41,546 bases of DNA, from contig PKDQ01000031.1 in assembly GCA_002862645.1 (NCBI GenBank), positions 1 through 41,546 on the forward strand, in the 5' to 3' direction. Each line of letters starts with the position of its first letter. The first letter of the stretch is position 1. This DNA comes from Flavobacteriaceae bacterium. GTDB taxonomy: Bacteria; Bacteroidota; Bacteroidia; Flavobacteriales; Flavobacteriaceae. Made by a program: the position numbers and the translations under genes. Shown here one piece after another: positions 7,767 through 17,607 of the stretch. Under the pieces are notes generated by a model that saw only the letters and a program-made list of their open reading frames with translations, was not told where the DNA came from and ran no database searches.

Positions 7767-10241
7767 TTATTTCTTTTTGGTACGCTTTTTCTTCTTGGGC
7801 TTATGCTTCTCAAGATAAGACATCGCTTGTGTAAGCGTCATTTCTGATACATCAATCGTTTTTTGAAGTTCGAATTTTTGTTTGCCTTTGATGATGTTAT
7901 GTCTGCCCCAACGTGCTTTTTCAACTCTTACGCCTTCATCTTCCCAATTATGGACAACGCGTTCTGTTTCTTTTTTCTTTTTACTTTCGATTAATTGGGC
8001 AATATCTGCATCTGTCAAATTATCGTAATCGTATTTATTTGAAACATTGACAAACCAGCCATTCCATTTGATAAAAGGACCAAAGCGGCCAACCCCTCTG
8101 GTAACTGGGAGTTCTTCGTAAGTAGCAATGGGCGCATCAGCGATGCGCTTCTCCTTAATATATTCTACAGCTTCTTCTAAAGTAGTTGACAAGGGATTTT
8201 TCCCTTTTGGCAACGATATAAATGTTTTTCCGTGACGCACATAAGGTCCATAACGTCCATTGTTAACTTCAACCGCTTCAGCGTCAAATTCGCCCAAATG
8301 CAAGGGGAGTTTAAACAAGTCCAATGCTTCCTCAAAAGTAATTTTTGTCAAATGTTGGTCGGGGTGCAAACTGGCAAACAAAGGTTTTTCTTCCTCTTCA
8401 GCAGTTCCTATTTGAGCCATGGCGCCAAACTTACCTAATCGAACACTAAGTTGACGTCCCGTTTTAGGATCGACGCCTAAAATACGCTCGCCAATTTCAC
8501 GCTGGGCGTTTTCTTTAACATATTTAACAACAGGATGAAAATCTTTGTAAAATGCTTTCATTATGCTTTTCCAATCTTCATTGCCAAGTGCAATAGAATC
8601 AAAGCTTTGCTCCACTTTAGCTGTAAAATTATAGTCTACAACACGTGGAAAGTTTTTTACTAAAAAGTCATTGACCAGCATGCCTACATCAGTAGGAACC
8701 AACTTGCCTTTTTCAGAGCCAACACGTTCAGTGAGTATTTCTTTTTTAATGTCATTTTGCATTAAAACCATTTGGGTGTATTTTCTTTCATCACCCTCAA
8801 CAATTCCCTTTTCAATGTATTTACGATTGATAATTGTTGTAATTGTAGGAGCGTAAGTCGAGGGACGTCCAATACCGAGTTCTTCAAGGCGCTTTACAAG
8901 AGAGGCTTCAGTGTACCGAGCAGGGGGTCTGGTAAATCTTTCTATGGCCGTGATGGTTTTAGCTGCTAACTGCTCATTTTGAATAACTATGGGCAATAAG
9001 CCTTCTTGTGCATCATCCTCTTCGTCTTTTCCTTCAAAATATACTTTAAGAAAGCCTTCAAAAGTAACCACCTCACCACGAGCAGTAAATTTCTTATCAT
9101 GCTTATCAGCATTTATCTGAATAACTGTGCGCTCCAATTTGGCATCGCTCATTTGAGAGGCTATGGTTCTTTTCCATACCAACTCATACAGGCGCTGCTC
9201 ATCTGGTGCAGCATCAACACGCATCTTAGCTAGTTTGGTTGGACGTATGGCTTCGTGGGCTTCTTGGGCACCTTTGTTTTTCGTTTTAAACACACGTGTT
9301 TGTGCAAAATCGGGACCATAGGAATTGGTGATGACCTCACATGCTTCGTTCAGCGCCTGCTTAGAAAGGTTAACACTGTCAGTTCGCATATAAGTAATAT
9401 GCCCTGCTTCATACAAACGCTGTGCATTCGACATGGTTCTGCTTACTGAAAAACCAAGTTTACGAGAAGCTTCTTGTTGTAAGGTCGAAGTGGTAAAAGG
9501 AGCCGTTGGAGATTTGCGTGCTGGCTTTTTTTCCAAATTTGAAACTGTAAAAGCAGCGCCTATGTTTTGGGATAAAAAGGCATTTGCTTCCTCCACAGTT
9601 TCGTAAGTAGCTGCAGATGATGTTTTTATGACTTTCCCTGAATCTGTCAAGAAAACAGCTTGAATTTTATATGATGCTTTAGGCGTGAAAGCTTCAATTT
9701 CACGCTCGCGTTCCACAATGATGCGTACGGAAACTGATTGTACACGACCTGCAGAAAGACCTCCCTTTACCTTACGCCAAAGTATGGGAGAAAGTTCGTA
9801 ACCCACCAAACGGTCTAAGACACGACGTGCTTGTTGCGCATCTACCAAATGTTGATTTATAGACCTTGGGTGTTGGACCGCATTCTTAATGGCGTCTTTT
9901 GTGATTTCGTGAAATACAATGCGTTTGGTGTTCTGTTGATTTAAATTAAGTTGTTGTGACAAATGCCAAGCAATAGCTTCTCCTTCTCGGTCTTCATCAC
10001 TGGCAAGCCAAATGGTTTCCGCTTTTTTGGCTAGTGAGCGTAGTTCTCGCACGACTTTTTTCTTGTCGTCGTTTACAATATAGTTTGGGCTAAAGTCGCC
10101 TGTGACATCTACCCCAAGTTCCTTGGCAGGAAGGTCCGAGATATGACCATAGCTAGACACCACTTTGAATTTATCCCCCAAAAACTTTTCTATTGTTTTG
10201 GCTTTTGCGGGTGATTCAACAATGACTAGATTCTTGGACAT
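7767..10241 (-). CDS. topA: DNA topoisomerase I (type IA)
   Basis: This 824-residue enzyme relaxes negatively supercoiled DNA by single-strand passage. The TOPRIM domain opens with VIVESPAKAKTIEKFLG and carries the acidic Mg-binding motif DEDREGE (82-88). The catalytic tyrosine is Tyr284 in GHITYMRTDS. The C-terminus has topoisomerase C-terminal repeats (GRYGPYVRHGKTFISLPKG, GRFGPFIKWNGWFVNVS) and ends in a Lys-rich tail; no Cys4 zinc fingers are seen, unlike in E. coli. It is followed after 2 bp by the arginase-like gene, so the two are probably co-transcribed. A TACTTTTG promoter element lies upstream at 10260-10267. Confidence 0.97.
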   Translation of the reverse strand: MSKNLVIVESPAKAKTIEKFLGDKFKVVSSYGHISDLPAKELGVDVTGDFSPNYIVNDDKKKVVRELRSLAKKAETIWLASDEDREGEAIAWHLSQQLNLNQQNTKRIVFHEITKDAIKNAVQHPRSINQHLVDAQQARRVLDRLVGYELSPILWRKVKGGLSAGRVQSVSVRIIVEREREIEAFTPKASYKIQAVFLTDSGKVIKTSSAATYETVEEANAFLSQNIGAAFTVSNLEKKPARKSPTAPFTTSTLQQEASRKLGFSVSRTMSNAQRLYEAGHITYMRTDSVNLSKQALNEACEVITNSYGPDFAQTRVFKTKNKGAQEAHEAIRPTKLAKMRVDAAPDEQRLYELVWKRTIASQMSDAKLERTVIQINADKHDKKFTARGEVVTFEGFLKVYFEGKDEEDDAQEGLLPIVIQNEQLAAKTITAIERFTRPPARYTEASLVKRLEELGIGRPSTYAPTITTIINRKYIEKGIVEGDERKYTQMVLMQNDIKKEILTERVGSEKGKLVPTDVGMLVNDFLVKNFPRVVDYNFTAKVEQSFDSIALGNEDWKSIMKAFYKDFHPVVKYVKENAQREIGERILGVDPKTGRQLSVRLGKFGAMAQIGTAEEEEKPLFASLHPDQHLTKITFEEALDLFKLPLHLGEFDAEAVEVNNGRYGPYVRHGKTFISLPKGKNPLSTTLEEAVEYIKEKRIADAPIATYEELPVTRGVGRFGPFIKWNGWFVNVSNKYDYDNLTDADIAQLIESKKKKETERVVHNWEDEGVRVEKARWGRHNIIKGKQKFELQKTIDVSEMTLTQAMSYLEKHKPKKKKRTKKK

Positions 10242-10259
10242 GTGTAAATTTTAATAGAA

Positions 10260-10267
10260 CAAAAGTA
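10260..10267 (-). promoter_or_regulatory. Putative -7 promoter element of topA
   Basis: The minus strand reads TACTTTTG (consensus TAnnTTTG), 18 nt upstream of the topA ATG. A -33 TTG is not obvious. Confidence 0.5.
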
Positions 10268-10283
10268 GGCGAATTTATGTTTT

Positions 10284-10760
10284 GTGAAAATAGTGAGGTG
10301 CCTAAGCGATAAAAAAAACCTTAAATTTCTTCGTTGTTGCCCAGCAAAATATTTTTGTGCGTGCTACATAATTGACATTCTATTTGGCATCACCGTTATT
10401 AAATCTGAAGCCGCTTGCTGGTTCCAGATCTATGAAATGTATCAGTTTAAGTCTTTCCATATGTTTGGAATCATAGGTGCTGCTGTAGCGCTGGGAGTTG
10501 TTATCACACAACTGATAAAGCGGAATGAAATGTGCTCCTTTTTTAGAACTGAAATTCAGATCGTAACTAAGCCCAAATACATAAAGGCATCACTTTATGG
10601 CGGAATTATTTTTGGCTTGGGCTTGGCACTTACAGGCGCCTGTCCTGGTCCTATTTATGTGCTGATTAGCGCAGGCTATCTGTCGCTAATTGTGGTTTTT
10701 GTTTTTGCACTTCTGGGCACATATTGCTATAGATTGCTAAATCCTAGACTGACCCACTAA
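10284..10760 (+). CDS. Orphan YeeE/YedE-family (DUF6691-type) membrane half-transporter, start uncertain
   Basis: From about residue 33 the protein matches the second half of split YeeE/YedE transporters: DILFGITVIKSEAACWFQIYEMYQFKSFH, then GIIGAAVALGVVITQLIKR, then GIIFGLGLALTGACPGPIYVLISAG with the conserved Cys-Pro-Gly-Pro, ending in a last membrane helix. Members handle thiosulfate or other sulfur compounds. Two things are odd. The usual first-half partner gene is not next to it. The first 32 residues are unlike the family: they contain CCPAKYFCAC, and the frame opens only with GTG, with no ATG before residue 50. The gene may have a damaged 5' end or an unrecognised start. Four membrane helices are expected. 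Confidence 0.6.
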   Translation: MKIVRCLSDKKNLKFLRCCPAKYFCACYIIDILFGITVIKSEAACWFQIYEMYQFKSFHMFGIIGAAVALGVVITQLIKRNEMCSFFRTEIQIVTKPKYIKASLYGGIIFGLGLALTGACPGPIYVLISAGYLSLIVVFVFALLGTYCYRLLNPRLTH

Positions 10761-10812
10761 AAGCATTAAAACTCAACAACCTGACAAAATGTCAATTTGG
10801 ATGATATTTTTG

Positions 10813-10820
10813 TACTTTTG
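10813..10820 (+). promoter_or_regulatory. Putative -7 promoter element of the miaB operon
   Basis: TACTTTTG matches TAnnTTTG and lies 20 nt upstream of the miaB ATG. A perfect 5-bp dyad, TGACA-AAA-TGTCA at 10782-10794, sits where the -33 region would be and could be an operator (inference). Confidence 0.5.
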
Positions 10821-10840
10821 TATGCTCAAAAAATAAATGC

Positions 10841-12325
10841 ATGTCTAACACGCCTGTTGTCGATACCAAAAATCCAAATGCCTTTAATGGCGAGGTACTG
10901 TCCGTTGCTAACGAATCAAACAACAAGGGCACGAAAAAGATGTATATAGAATCTTACGGCTGTCAAATGAATTTTTCAGACAGTGAAATTGTAGCTTCCA
11001 TTTTGGGAGAGGCAGGATATCAAACAACAAATGAGCTTAACGAAGCAGAACTAATTCTGGTCAACACTTGTTCCATAAGAGACAAAGCAGAACAGACCGT
11101 TCGCAAACGGCTTGCCACTTTTCAAAAAGCAAAAAAATCCAACCCCAAACTAAAAGTAGGTGTATTGGGTTGTATGGCCGAACGACTTAAAAGTGCTTTT
11201 TTAGAAGAAGAAAAAATTGTGGATTTAGTAGTAGGACCCGATGCCTACAAGGACCTTCCTAATCTTGTTGCAGAAGTTGAATCAGGCAGGGATGCTGTCA
11301 ATGTTATTCTTTCAAAAGAAGAAACATACGGCGATGTGCAACCGGTGCGTTTGCAATCCAATGGGGTAACCGCTTTTGTTTCCATAACACGTGGCTGTGA
11401 CAATATGTGCACATTTTGTGTAGTCCCTTTCACCCGTGGACGTGAGCGAAGCAGAGACCCAAAAAGTATTTTAGCCGAAGTAAGTAATCTTGTCGAAAAT
11501 GGCTTTAAAGAAGTTACACTTTTGGGGCAAAATGTCGATAGCTACCTTTGGTATGGCGGTGGCCCAAAAAAAGACTTTAAAAAAGCCAGCTCAATTCAAC
11601 AAAAGACCGCCGTTCACTTTCATCACTTATTGGATTTGGTAGCACAAGCACACCCTGGAATTCGCATACGCTTTTCTACGTCCAATCCACAAGACATGAC
11701 ACGAGACGTGCTTCATATCATGGCGAAGCAACCCAACATATGCAACTACATACACCTTCCTGTTCAATCTGGAAGCAATAATGTCCTTAAAGCCATGAAC
11801 CGTCAACACACACGTGAAGAATACATGCAATTAATCGACGATATTAAGCAGCTATTGCCCGATTGTGGCATTTCCCAAGATATAATTGCAGGCTTTCCCA
11901 ATGAAACAGAGCAAGACCACAAAGACACCCTGAGTCTCATGGAATATGTAACCTACAATTTTGGGTTTATGTTCATGTACTCTGAACGACCAGGCACCCC
12001 CGCTGCAAAAAAATTAGAAGATTCTGTTCCAGAGGATGTCAAGAAAAGAAGACTTCAGGAAATTGTGGATATGCAACAAAAACATGGTCGTATCCGAAAT
12101 GATCAACAATTAGGAAAAACGGTAGAAGTCCTTATAGAAAAAACATCTAAACGATCTGAACAGCAATGGAGCGGAAGGGCACCACAAAATACCGTGGTCG
12201 TTTTTCCAAAAGACCACTACAAAATAGGTGATTTTGTATCGGTCAAAATTGACACTTGTACCTCAGCAACGCTTATTGGTATTGCTGTAGGTTATGGCCC
12301 AACTCAAAAAAAATATCATGGATAA
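10841..12325 (+). CDS. miaB: tRNA-2-methylthio-N6-dimethylallyladenosine synthase MiaB
   Basis: This 494-residue radical-SAM methylthiotransferase adds a methylthio group to i6A37 of tRNAs reading UNN codons. The N-terminal UPF0004 domain has Cys41, Cys77 and Cys111 for the auxiliary Fe-S cluster. The radical-SAM motif CxxxCxxC is Cys186, Cys190 and Cys193 ([10 protein letters not shown]). The C-terminal TRAM domain covers about residues 420-485. An N-terminal extension of about 30 residues ([20 protein letters not shown]) precedes the core, with [15 protein letters not shown] as the conserved beginning. It heads a tightly packed run of miaB, the sigma-54 activator, lptE, a hypothetical gene and secG. 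Its stop overlaps the next gene's start. Confidence 0.96.
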   Translation: MSNTPVVDTKNPNAFNGEVLSVANESNNKGTKKMYIESYGCQMNFSDSEIVASILGEAGYQTTNELNEAELILVNTCSIRDKAEQTVRKRLATFQKAKKSNPKLKVGVLGCMAERLKSAFLEEEKIVDLVVGPDAYKDLPNLVAEVESGRDAVNVILSKEETYGDVQPVRLQSNGVTAFVSITRGCDNMCTFCVVPFTRGRERSRDPKSILAEVSNLVENGFKEVTLLGQNVDSYLWYGGGPKKDFKKASSIQQKTAVHFHHLLDLVAQAHPGIRIRFSTSNPQDMTRDVLHIMAKQPNICNYIHLPVQSGSNNVLKAMNRQHTREEYMQLIDDIKQLLPDCGISQDIIAGFPNETEQDHKDTLSLMEYVTYNFGFMFMYSERPGTPAAKKLEDSVPEDVKKRRLQEIVDMQQKHGRIRNDQQLGKTVEVLIEKTSKRSEQQWSGRAPQNTVVVFPKDHYKIGDFVSVKIDTCTSATLIGIAVGYGPTQKKYHG

Positions 12326-13562
12326 TGTTCAAAATACAAAACAACGTTTTGGCATCATTGGCAATGATCCTCAACTCAATTTTGCAATTGGTAAAGCACT
12401 CCGCGTTGCGCCCACTGAAATCTCGGTATTGGTGACAGGAGAATCTGGGGTGGGGAAAGAAATTTTTCCACGCATCATTCATCAACTATCCAAACGCAAA
12501 CACGGTAAGTTTATAGCTGTAAACTGCGGCGCTATTCCAGAAGGAACTATAGATTCGGAGTTATTTGGGCATGAAAAAGGCGCCTTTACAGGAGCTACAC
12601 AAACACGTAGTGGTTACTTTGAAGTAGCTGATGGTGGTACCATATTTTTAGATGAAGTTGGTGAATTACCCCTGTCGACTCAAGTAAGACTACTTCGAGT
12701 CTTGGAAAACGGCGAATTTTTAAAAGTTGGGTCTTCTAAAGTCCAAAAAACAGATGTACGTATCGTAGCAGCAACCAATGTGCACATGCTTGAAGCTATT
12801 CACAAAGGGAAATTTAGAGAAGATTTATACTACAGGCTAAGTACGGTTGAAATCAACCTGCCACCACTTCGAGACAGAAAGGGTGATATTCACCTTTTGT
12901 TCCGCAAGTTTGCTGCCGATTTTGCACAAAAATACCGCATGCCAACCGTACGTTTAGATGAGAAGGCGCAGGCTTTACTCGAGCAACAACCATGGGCAGG
13001 AAATATCCGCCAACTGCGTAACATTGCTGAGCAACTATCCGTTTTGGAACAAGAAAGAAACATTGATGTGCATATTTTAAAGCAATACCTTCCTGCGACA
13101 AAAGCAAACCTGCCCGCAATTATTAATCAAAAAGAAATTGGTGGTGATTTTTCTTCAGAACGTGAAATTTTATACAAAGTACTTTTTGATATGAAAGCCG
13201 ACCTCAACGATCTAAAAAAACTGACACACGAGCTCATGAACACCTCAAGTATGGATCAAGCGAAAGCACAACATGAGGGATTAATTGAAAAAATATACGG
13301 GGAAAAATCCACTGAAGAAGAACCCTACCAATTACAATCCCCTACTACAGCCACAACGGATCAACAAGCCTTTAATGACCGATACGAGTATGCTGAAGAA
13401 ATTGAAGAAGCAGAAACCCTATCTTTACAGGACAAAGAACTAGAGCTTATCGTCAAAGCATTGGAACGTAACAAGGGCAAAAGAAAGGCTGCTGCAGCAG
13501 AATTAGGTATTTCGGAGCGAACACTCTACCGAAAGATTAAACAATTTGATTTAGACAAATAG
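12318..13562 (+). CDS. Sigma-54 enhancer-binding activator (AAA+ / Fis HTH), no receiver domain
   Basis: A 414-residue regulator starting at ATG 12318, overlapping the miaB stop by 8 nt. An in-frame ATG at 12294 lies inside miaB and is less likely. The AAA+ domain starts almost at the N-terminus: Walker A GESGVGKE (41-48), the sigma-54-contact loop GAFTGA (88-93), Walker B GGTIFLDE (106-113) and arginine fingers in [11 protein letters not shown] linker of about 100 residues leads to a Fis-type helix-turn-helix ([20 protein letters not shown]). No response-regulator or ligand-sensing N-terminal domain is present, so activity may be set by expression level or a partner protein. It remodels RNA polymerase-sigma-54 at -24/-12 promoters; one such candidate lies upstream of groES (15082-15097). 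Confidence 0.92.
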   Translation: MDNVQNTKQRFGIIGNDPQLNFAIGKALRVAPTEISVLVTGESGVGKEIFPRIIHQLSKRKHGKFIAVNCGAIPEGTIDSELFGHEKGAFTGATQTRSGYFEVADGGTIFLDEVGELPLSTQVRLLRVLENGEFLKVGSSKVQKTDVRIVAATNVHMLEAIHKGKFREDLYYRLSTVEINLPPLRDRKGDIHLLFRKFAADFAQKYRMPTVRLDEKAQALLEQQPWAGNIRQLRNIAEQLSVLEQERNIDVHILKQYLPATKANLPAIINQKEIGGDFSSEREILYKVLFDMKADLNDLKKLTHELMNTSSMDQAKAQHEGLIEKIYGEKSTEEEPYQLQSPTTATTDQQAFNDRYEYAEEIEEAETLSLQDKELELIVKALERNKGKRKAAAAELGISERTLYRKIKQFDLDK

Positions 13563-13563
13563 T

Positions 13564-14070
13564 ATGAGAATAGTTATTGTGTTGATTTTTGTTTTGCTGT
13601 TGGGATGTAAGTATTATTCATTTACGGGAGCTTCTATTCCACAAGGGGCAGAAACAGTGCAAGTCAACTTTTTTGTAAACAATGCTGCTAATGAAGTGGG
13701 TTCCGTTTTTGAACCAGGGCTTGATCGAGATTTTACAAATGCAGTTCAAGAAATGTTACTAAATCAAACTAACTTAGATCTGACTAATGTTAACGGGCAT
13801 TTGATTTATGAAGGTGAGATTGTTAACTATCGGGTGACTCCCATGACTGCAACCGCTCAGGAAACCGCAGCCCAAAACAGGCTAACCATGAGCGTTAATG
13901 TGCGTTACTTTAACACCCTTAATGAGGACGACGACTTTGATAAAAAATTTAGTTTCTTCTTTGATTTTGATGCTGCCACTCAAGTTCAATCCATACAAAC
14001 AGAAGCGCATGAAATTCTGTTCGAACGTATAACCCAAGATATATTTAACGAATCTTTGGCGAAATGGTAA
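13564..14070 (+). CDS. lptE: LPS assembly lipoprotein LptE-like
   Basis: This 168-residue lipoprotein has Cys15 in an LLLGC lipobox and KYYSFTGASIPQGAETVQVNFF at the mature N-terminus, the pattern of Bacteroidota LptE. It plugs the LptD barrel and helps insert LPS in the outer membrane. The remainder is an alpha/beta fold (DFTNAVQEMLLNQTNLDLTN, GEIVNYRVTPMTA, ITQDIFNESLAKW). It begins 1 bp after the activator gene and overlaps the next gene by 7 bp. lptD is not in the window. Confidence 0.88.
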   Translation: MRIVIVLIFVLLLGCKYYSFTGASIPQGAETVQVNFFVNNAANEVGSVFEPGLDRDFTNAVQEMLLNQTNLDLTNVNGHLIYEGEIVNYRVTPMTATAQETAAQNRLTMSVNVRYFNTLNEDDDFDKKFSFFFDFDAATQVQSIQTEAHEILFERITQDIFNESLAKW

Positions 14071-14663
14071 ACTGCGAACGTACATATTTGACAAAATTAC
14101 GTGAGCAGGGACAGGTGGACCCATCAGCGACCCTAAGTCGTATAGAAACACTTATACAACAATATCCTTATTTTCAAGCCTTACAACACTTGGGTTGGCA
14201 AATTGCTGAAAAGCATGCCCAAAAGCAGGCCCCTTCTTTTTTAGCATCCTGTGCGGTACACACTAAAAACAGATTGCACCTTATCAAATCTCCTACAGGT
14301 GAAGCAGAACGAGTCACACTTGCCCGACAAAGTCGTGCAGCTGACCAAGTCATGTCGTTTGTAGATTGGCTGCACCAAGTAGATGATTCCTTGCCAAAAG
14401 AAACAAATCAAGAGCGACTCATTGATAAATTTATTGCTGATACTCCTAAAATTGATTTAATTAAAACGGAAAAGAAAACAGTCGATCTCACGCAAAAGCA
14501 ACAATTTGACGACAAATCGCTGATGACAGAGACCTTGGCACAGATTTATGTCAAGCAAGGTAAATTTAAAAATGCAATAAACGCCTATGAGATATTGGCA
14601 TTGAAATATCCAGAAAAAAGTAGTTTATTTGCAGATCAAATCAAAAAAATTAAGAAAGAATAA
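14064..14663 (+). CDS. Conserved hypothetical protein, possible TPR-like C-terminus (199 aa)
   Basis: A soluble, mostly helical protein with no signal peptide. The N-terminal part (SRIETLIQQYPYFQALQHLG) resembles a helical hairpin. The C-terminal segment (TETLAQIYVKQGKFKNAINAYEILALKYPEKS) matches one tetratricopeptide repeat, often a protein-binding element. The middle is charged and likely flexible (about 110-155). I recall the same gene between lptE and secG in other Flavobacteriaceae, but no function is assigned. It overlaps lptE by 7 bp, so it is co-translated. Confidence 0.8.
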   Translation: MVNCERTYLTKLREQGQVDPSATLSRIETLIQQYPYFQALQHLGWQIAEKHAQKQAPSFLASCAVHTKNRLHLIKSPTGEAERVTLARQSRAADQVMSFVDWLHQVDDSLPKETNQERLIDKFIADTPKIDLIKTEKKTVDLTQKQQFDDKSLMTETLAQIYVKQGKFKNAINAYEILALKYPEKSSLFADQIKKIKKE

Positions 14664-14676
14664 AACCAAAGTTAAT

Positions 14677-15033
14677 ATGAGTACATTTTCCATTTTTCTA
14701 GTACTAACCATTATCGTTTGCTTTTTGCTCATTCTGGTCGTAATGGTTCAGAATCCAAAAGGCGGGGGTCTTTCATCTGCATTTGGCGGTAGCTCTCAAC
14801 AGCTTGGGGGTGTTCAAAAAACAACCGACTTTTTAGACAAAAGCACTTGGGTACTAGCTGCCTTATTATTGGTTCTTATTCTGATTTCCAATTCCATGAT
14901 TAGCATGCCTTCTAATACAAGTGAGTCTACTCTTATCGACGAAGCAGCAATTGAGGAGAGTATTCCTGAAACTATTCCAGAAGAAATTCCAGAAGAACTT
15001 CCTGAGTTGCCACAAACAGACGGCGCGGATTAA
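14677..15033 (+). CDS. secG: Preprotein translocase subunit SecG
   Basis: A 118-residue membrane protein starting at ATG 14677, 13 bp after the preceding stop; an in-frame start at 14629 lies inside the upstream gene. It has two transmembrane helices (about 3-24 and 52-73) with the SecG hallmark VMVQNPKGGGLSSAFGG between them. It stabilises SecYE and aids SecA-driven export. The acidic C-terminal tail (EEIPEELPELPQ, many Glu and Pro) is a common extension in Bacteroidota. It ends 92 bp before groES, in the gap that holds the sigma-54-like promoter. Confidence 0.93.
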   Translation: MSTFSIFLVLTIIVCFLLILVVMVQNPKGGGLSSAFGGSSQQLGGVQKTTDFLDKSTWVLAALLLVLILISNSMISMPSNTSESTLIDEAAIEESIPETIPEEIPEELPELPQTDGAD

Positions 15034-15036
15034 TAA

Positions 15037-15049
15037 TGTCAAGTTGTCA
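15037..15049 (+). promoter_or_regulatory. TGTCA direct repeat upstream of groES
   Basis: Two TGTCA words separated by 3 nt (TGTCA-AGT-TGTCA) lie immediately after secG and 33 nt upstream of the sigma-54-like -24 element. The same 5-base word forms an inverted repeat upstream of miaB (10782-10794). It could be an activator-binding site; this is inference. Confidence 0.3.
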
Positions 15050-15081
15050 GCTTTTGATTGCTTTTTTCTTAATTTTTGTAA

Positions 15082-15097
15082 TGGCACAATTGATGCT
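15082..15097 (+). promoter_or_regulatory. Putative sigma-54 (-24/-12) promoter of groES-groEL
   Basis: TGGCACAATTGATGCT fits the sigma-54 consensus TGGCAC-R-N4-TTGCW with the GG and GC pairs at correct spacing and one mismatch (A for the first T of TTGC). Transcription would start near 15107, giving a short leader before the groES ATG at 15126. No CIRCE repeat is visible and no exact TAnnTTTG box lies nearby; the closest is TAACTTTA. Confidence 0.45.
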
Positions 15098-15125
15098 AGT
15101 AACTTTATAAAATAAACTTTTACAC

Positions 15126-15407
15126 ATGAGTAAGATCAATATCAAACCCTTGGCTGATCGTGTCGTGATTGCCCCATTAGCGGCAGAAACGACTACCGCA
15201 TCAGGAATTATCATTCCAGATACAGCGAAAGAAAAACCGCAAAAAGGAACAGTAGTTGCTACAGGACCTGGAACCAAAGACGATGCCATCACTATTAAAG
15301 TGGGTGACACTGTATTATATGGCAAATATGCCGGCACAGAACTAAAATTAGATGGTGGCGATTACATCATTATGCGCGAAAGCGATATTCTAGGAATAAT
15401 TTCATAA
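15126..15407 (+). CDS. groES: Co-chaperonin GroES
   Basis: This 93-residue heptameric lid works with GroEL. It has the conserved beginning [17 protein letters not shown], the mobile loop (about 18-34, [19 protein letters not shown]) including the hydrophobic III that docks on GroEL, and the [14 protein letters not shown] and [10 protein letters not shown] strands. It lies 9 bp before groEL, so the pair forms one operon, probably driven by the sigma-54-like site at 15082-15097. Confidence 0.97.
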   Translation: MSKINIKPLADRVVIAPLAAETTTASGIIIPDTAKEKPQKGTVVATGPGTKDDAITIKVGDTVLYGKYAGTELKLDGGDYIIMRESDILGIIS

Positions 15408-17054
<1,647 letters not shown>

Positions 17055-17068
17055 ACAATTCATTATTT

Positions 17069-17095
17069 ACTGCCCCTCTATGGGGCAGTTTTTTT
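17069..17095 (+). terminator. Rho-independent terminator of groES-groEL
   Basis: An 8-bp GC-rich stem (ACTGCCCC and GGGGCAGT) with a 5-nt loop is followed by T residues, 14 bp after the groEL stop. The next gene's ATG (17096) abuts the T-run. Confidence 0.85.
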
Positions 17096-17566
17096 ATGTA
17101 TGAATCCCTTCTCAAACATATTGCCAAATATTTGAATCAAAGTCAAGACCCCCAAACAGCATTGGAATGGGTTTGTGCTGAAATTCAACAAAAACTCCCA
17201 AGTTATGATTGGGTAGGCTTCTACTTTCACAAAATTGAAAAAAAAGAACTCCACCTAAAAGCATTTGCTGGAAAGCCAACAGACCATATCGTAATTCCAT
17301 TCGGAAAAGGGATCTGTGGCCAGGTAGCTTTGAGCAATCAAAAATTTGTGGTAGACGACGTATCTGAGCAAGACAACTATATTGCTTGTAGTATAGACGT
17401 AAAGTCTGAAATTGTGGTGCCGCTATTTATGGAGGGAAAGAACGTAGGGCAAATTGATATAGACTCCAATACAACCCGTGCTTTTGATAAAAATGACGAG
17501 GTATTTTTGGCAGAAGTAAACCAACGTGTTGCGACTTATTTATTGCGTTCAAAAATGAACTTTTAG
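17096..17566 (+). CDS. GAF-domain protein, free methionine-(R)-sulfoxide reductase-like
   Basis: This 156-residue protein is a single GAF domain with the fRMsr signature: IPFGKGICGQVA (Cys74), FVVDDV, YIACSIDVKSEIVVP (Cys98 and Glu105) and GQIDIDS (Asp121 and Asp123). fRMsr enzymes reduce free Met-R-sulfoxide using a cysteine pair. From memory, E. coli uses three cysteines; the position 10 residues before Cys74 is His64 here and the usual IACD is IACS, so activity may be altered. The ATG directly follows the groEL terminator T-run, so a separate downstream initiation or read-through seems needed. It is followed by purH after 41 bp. Confidence 0.75.
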   Translation: MYESLLKHIAKYLNQSQDPQTALEWVCAEIQQKLPSYDWVGFYFHKIEKKELHLKAFAGKPTDHIVIPFGKGICGQVALSNQKFVVDDVSEQDNYIACSIDVKSEIVVPLFMEGKNVGQIDIDSNTTRAFDKNDEVFLAEVNQRVATYLLRSKMNF

Positions 17567-17580
17567 TGGCATAAAATTCC

Positions 17581-17588
17581 TACTTTTG
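17581..17588 (+). promoter_or_regulatory. Putative -7 promoter element of purH
   Basis: TACTTTTG matches TAnnTTTG and lies 19 nt upstream of the purH ATG, in the short gap after the GAF gene. No clear -33 TTG. Confidence 0.5.
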
Positions 17589-17607
17589 TTCTTTCAATTT
17601 TTATTTC

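Noticed and set aside
12294-12317. Upstream ATG as the start of the sigma-54 activator
   Set aside because: It lies inside miaB and adds eight residues outside the conserved region; ATG 12318 gives the usual short overlap.
15034-15125. CIRCE/HrcA operator upstream of groES
   Set aside because: No TTAGCACTC-N9-GAGTGCTAA-like inverted repeat is present.
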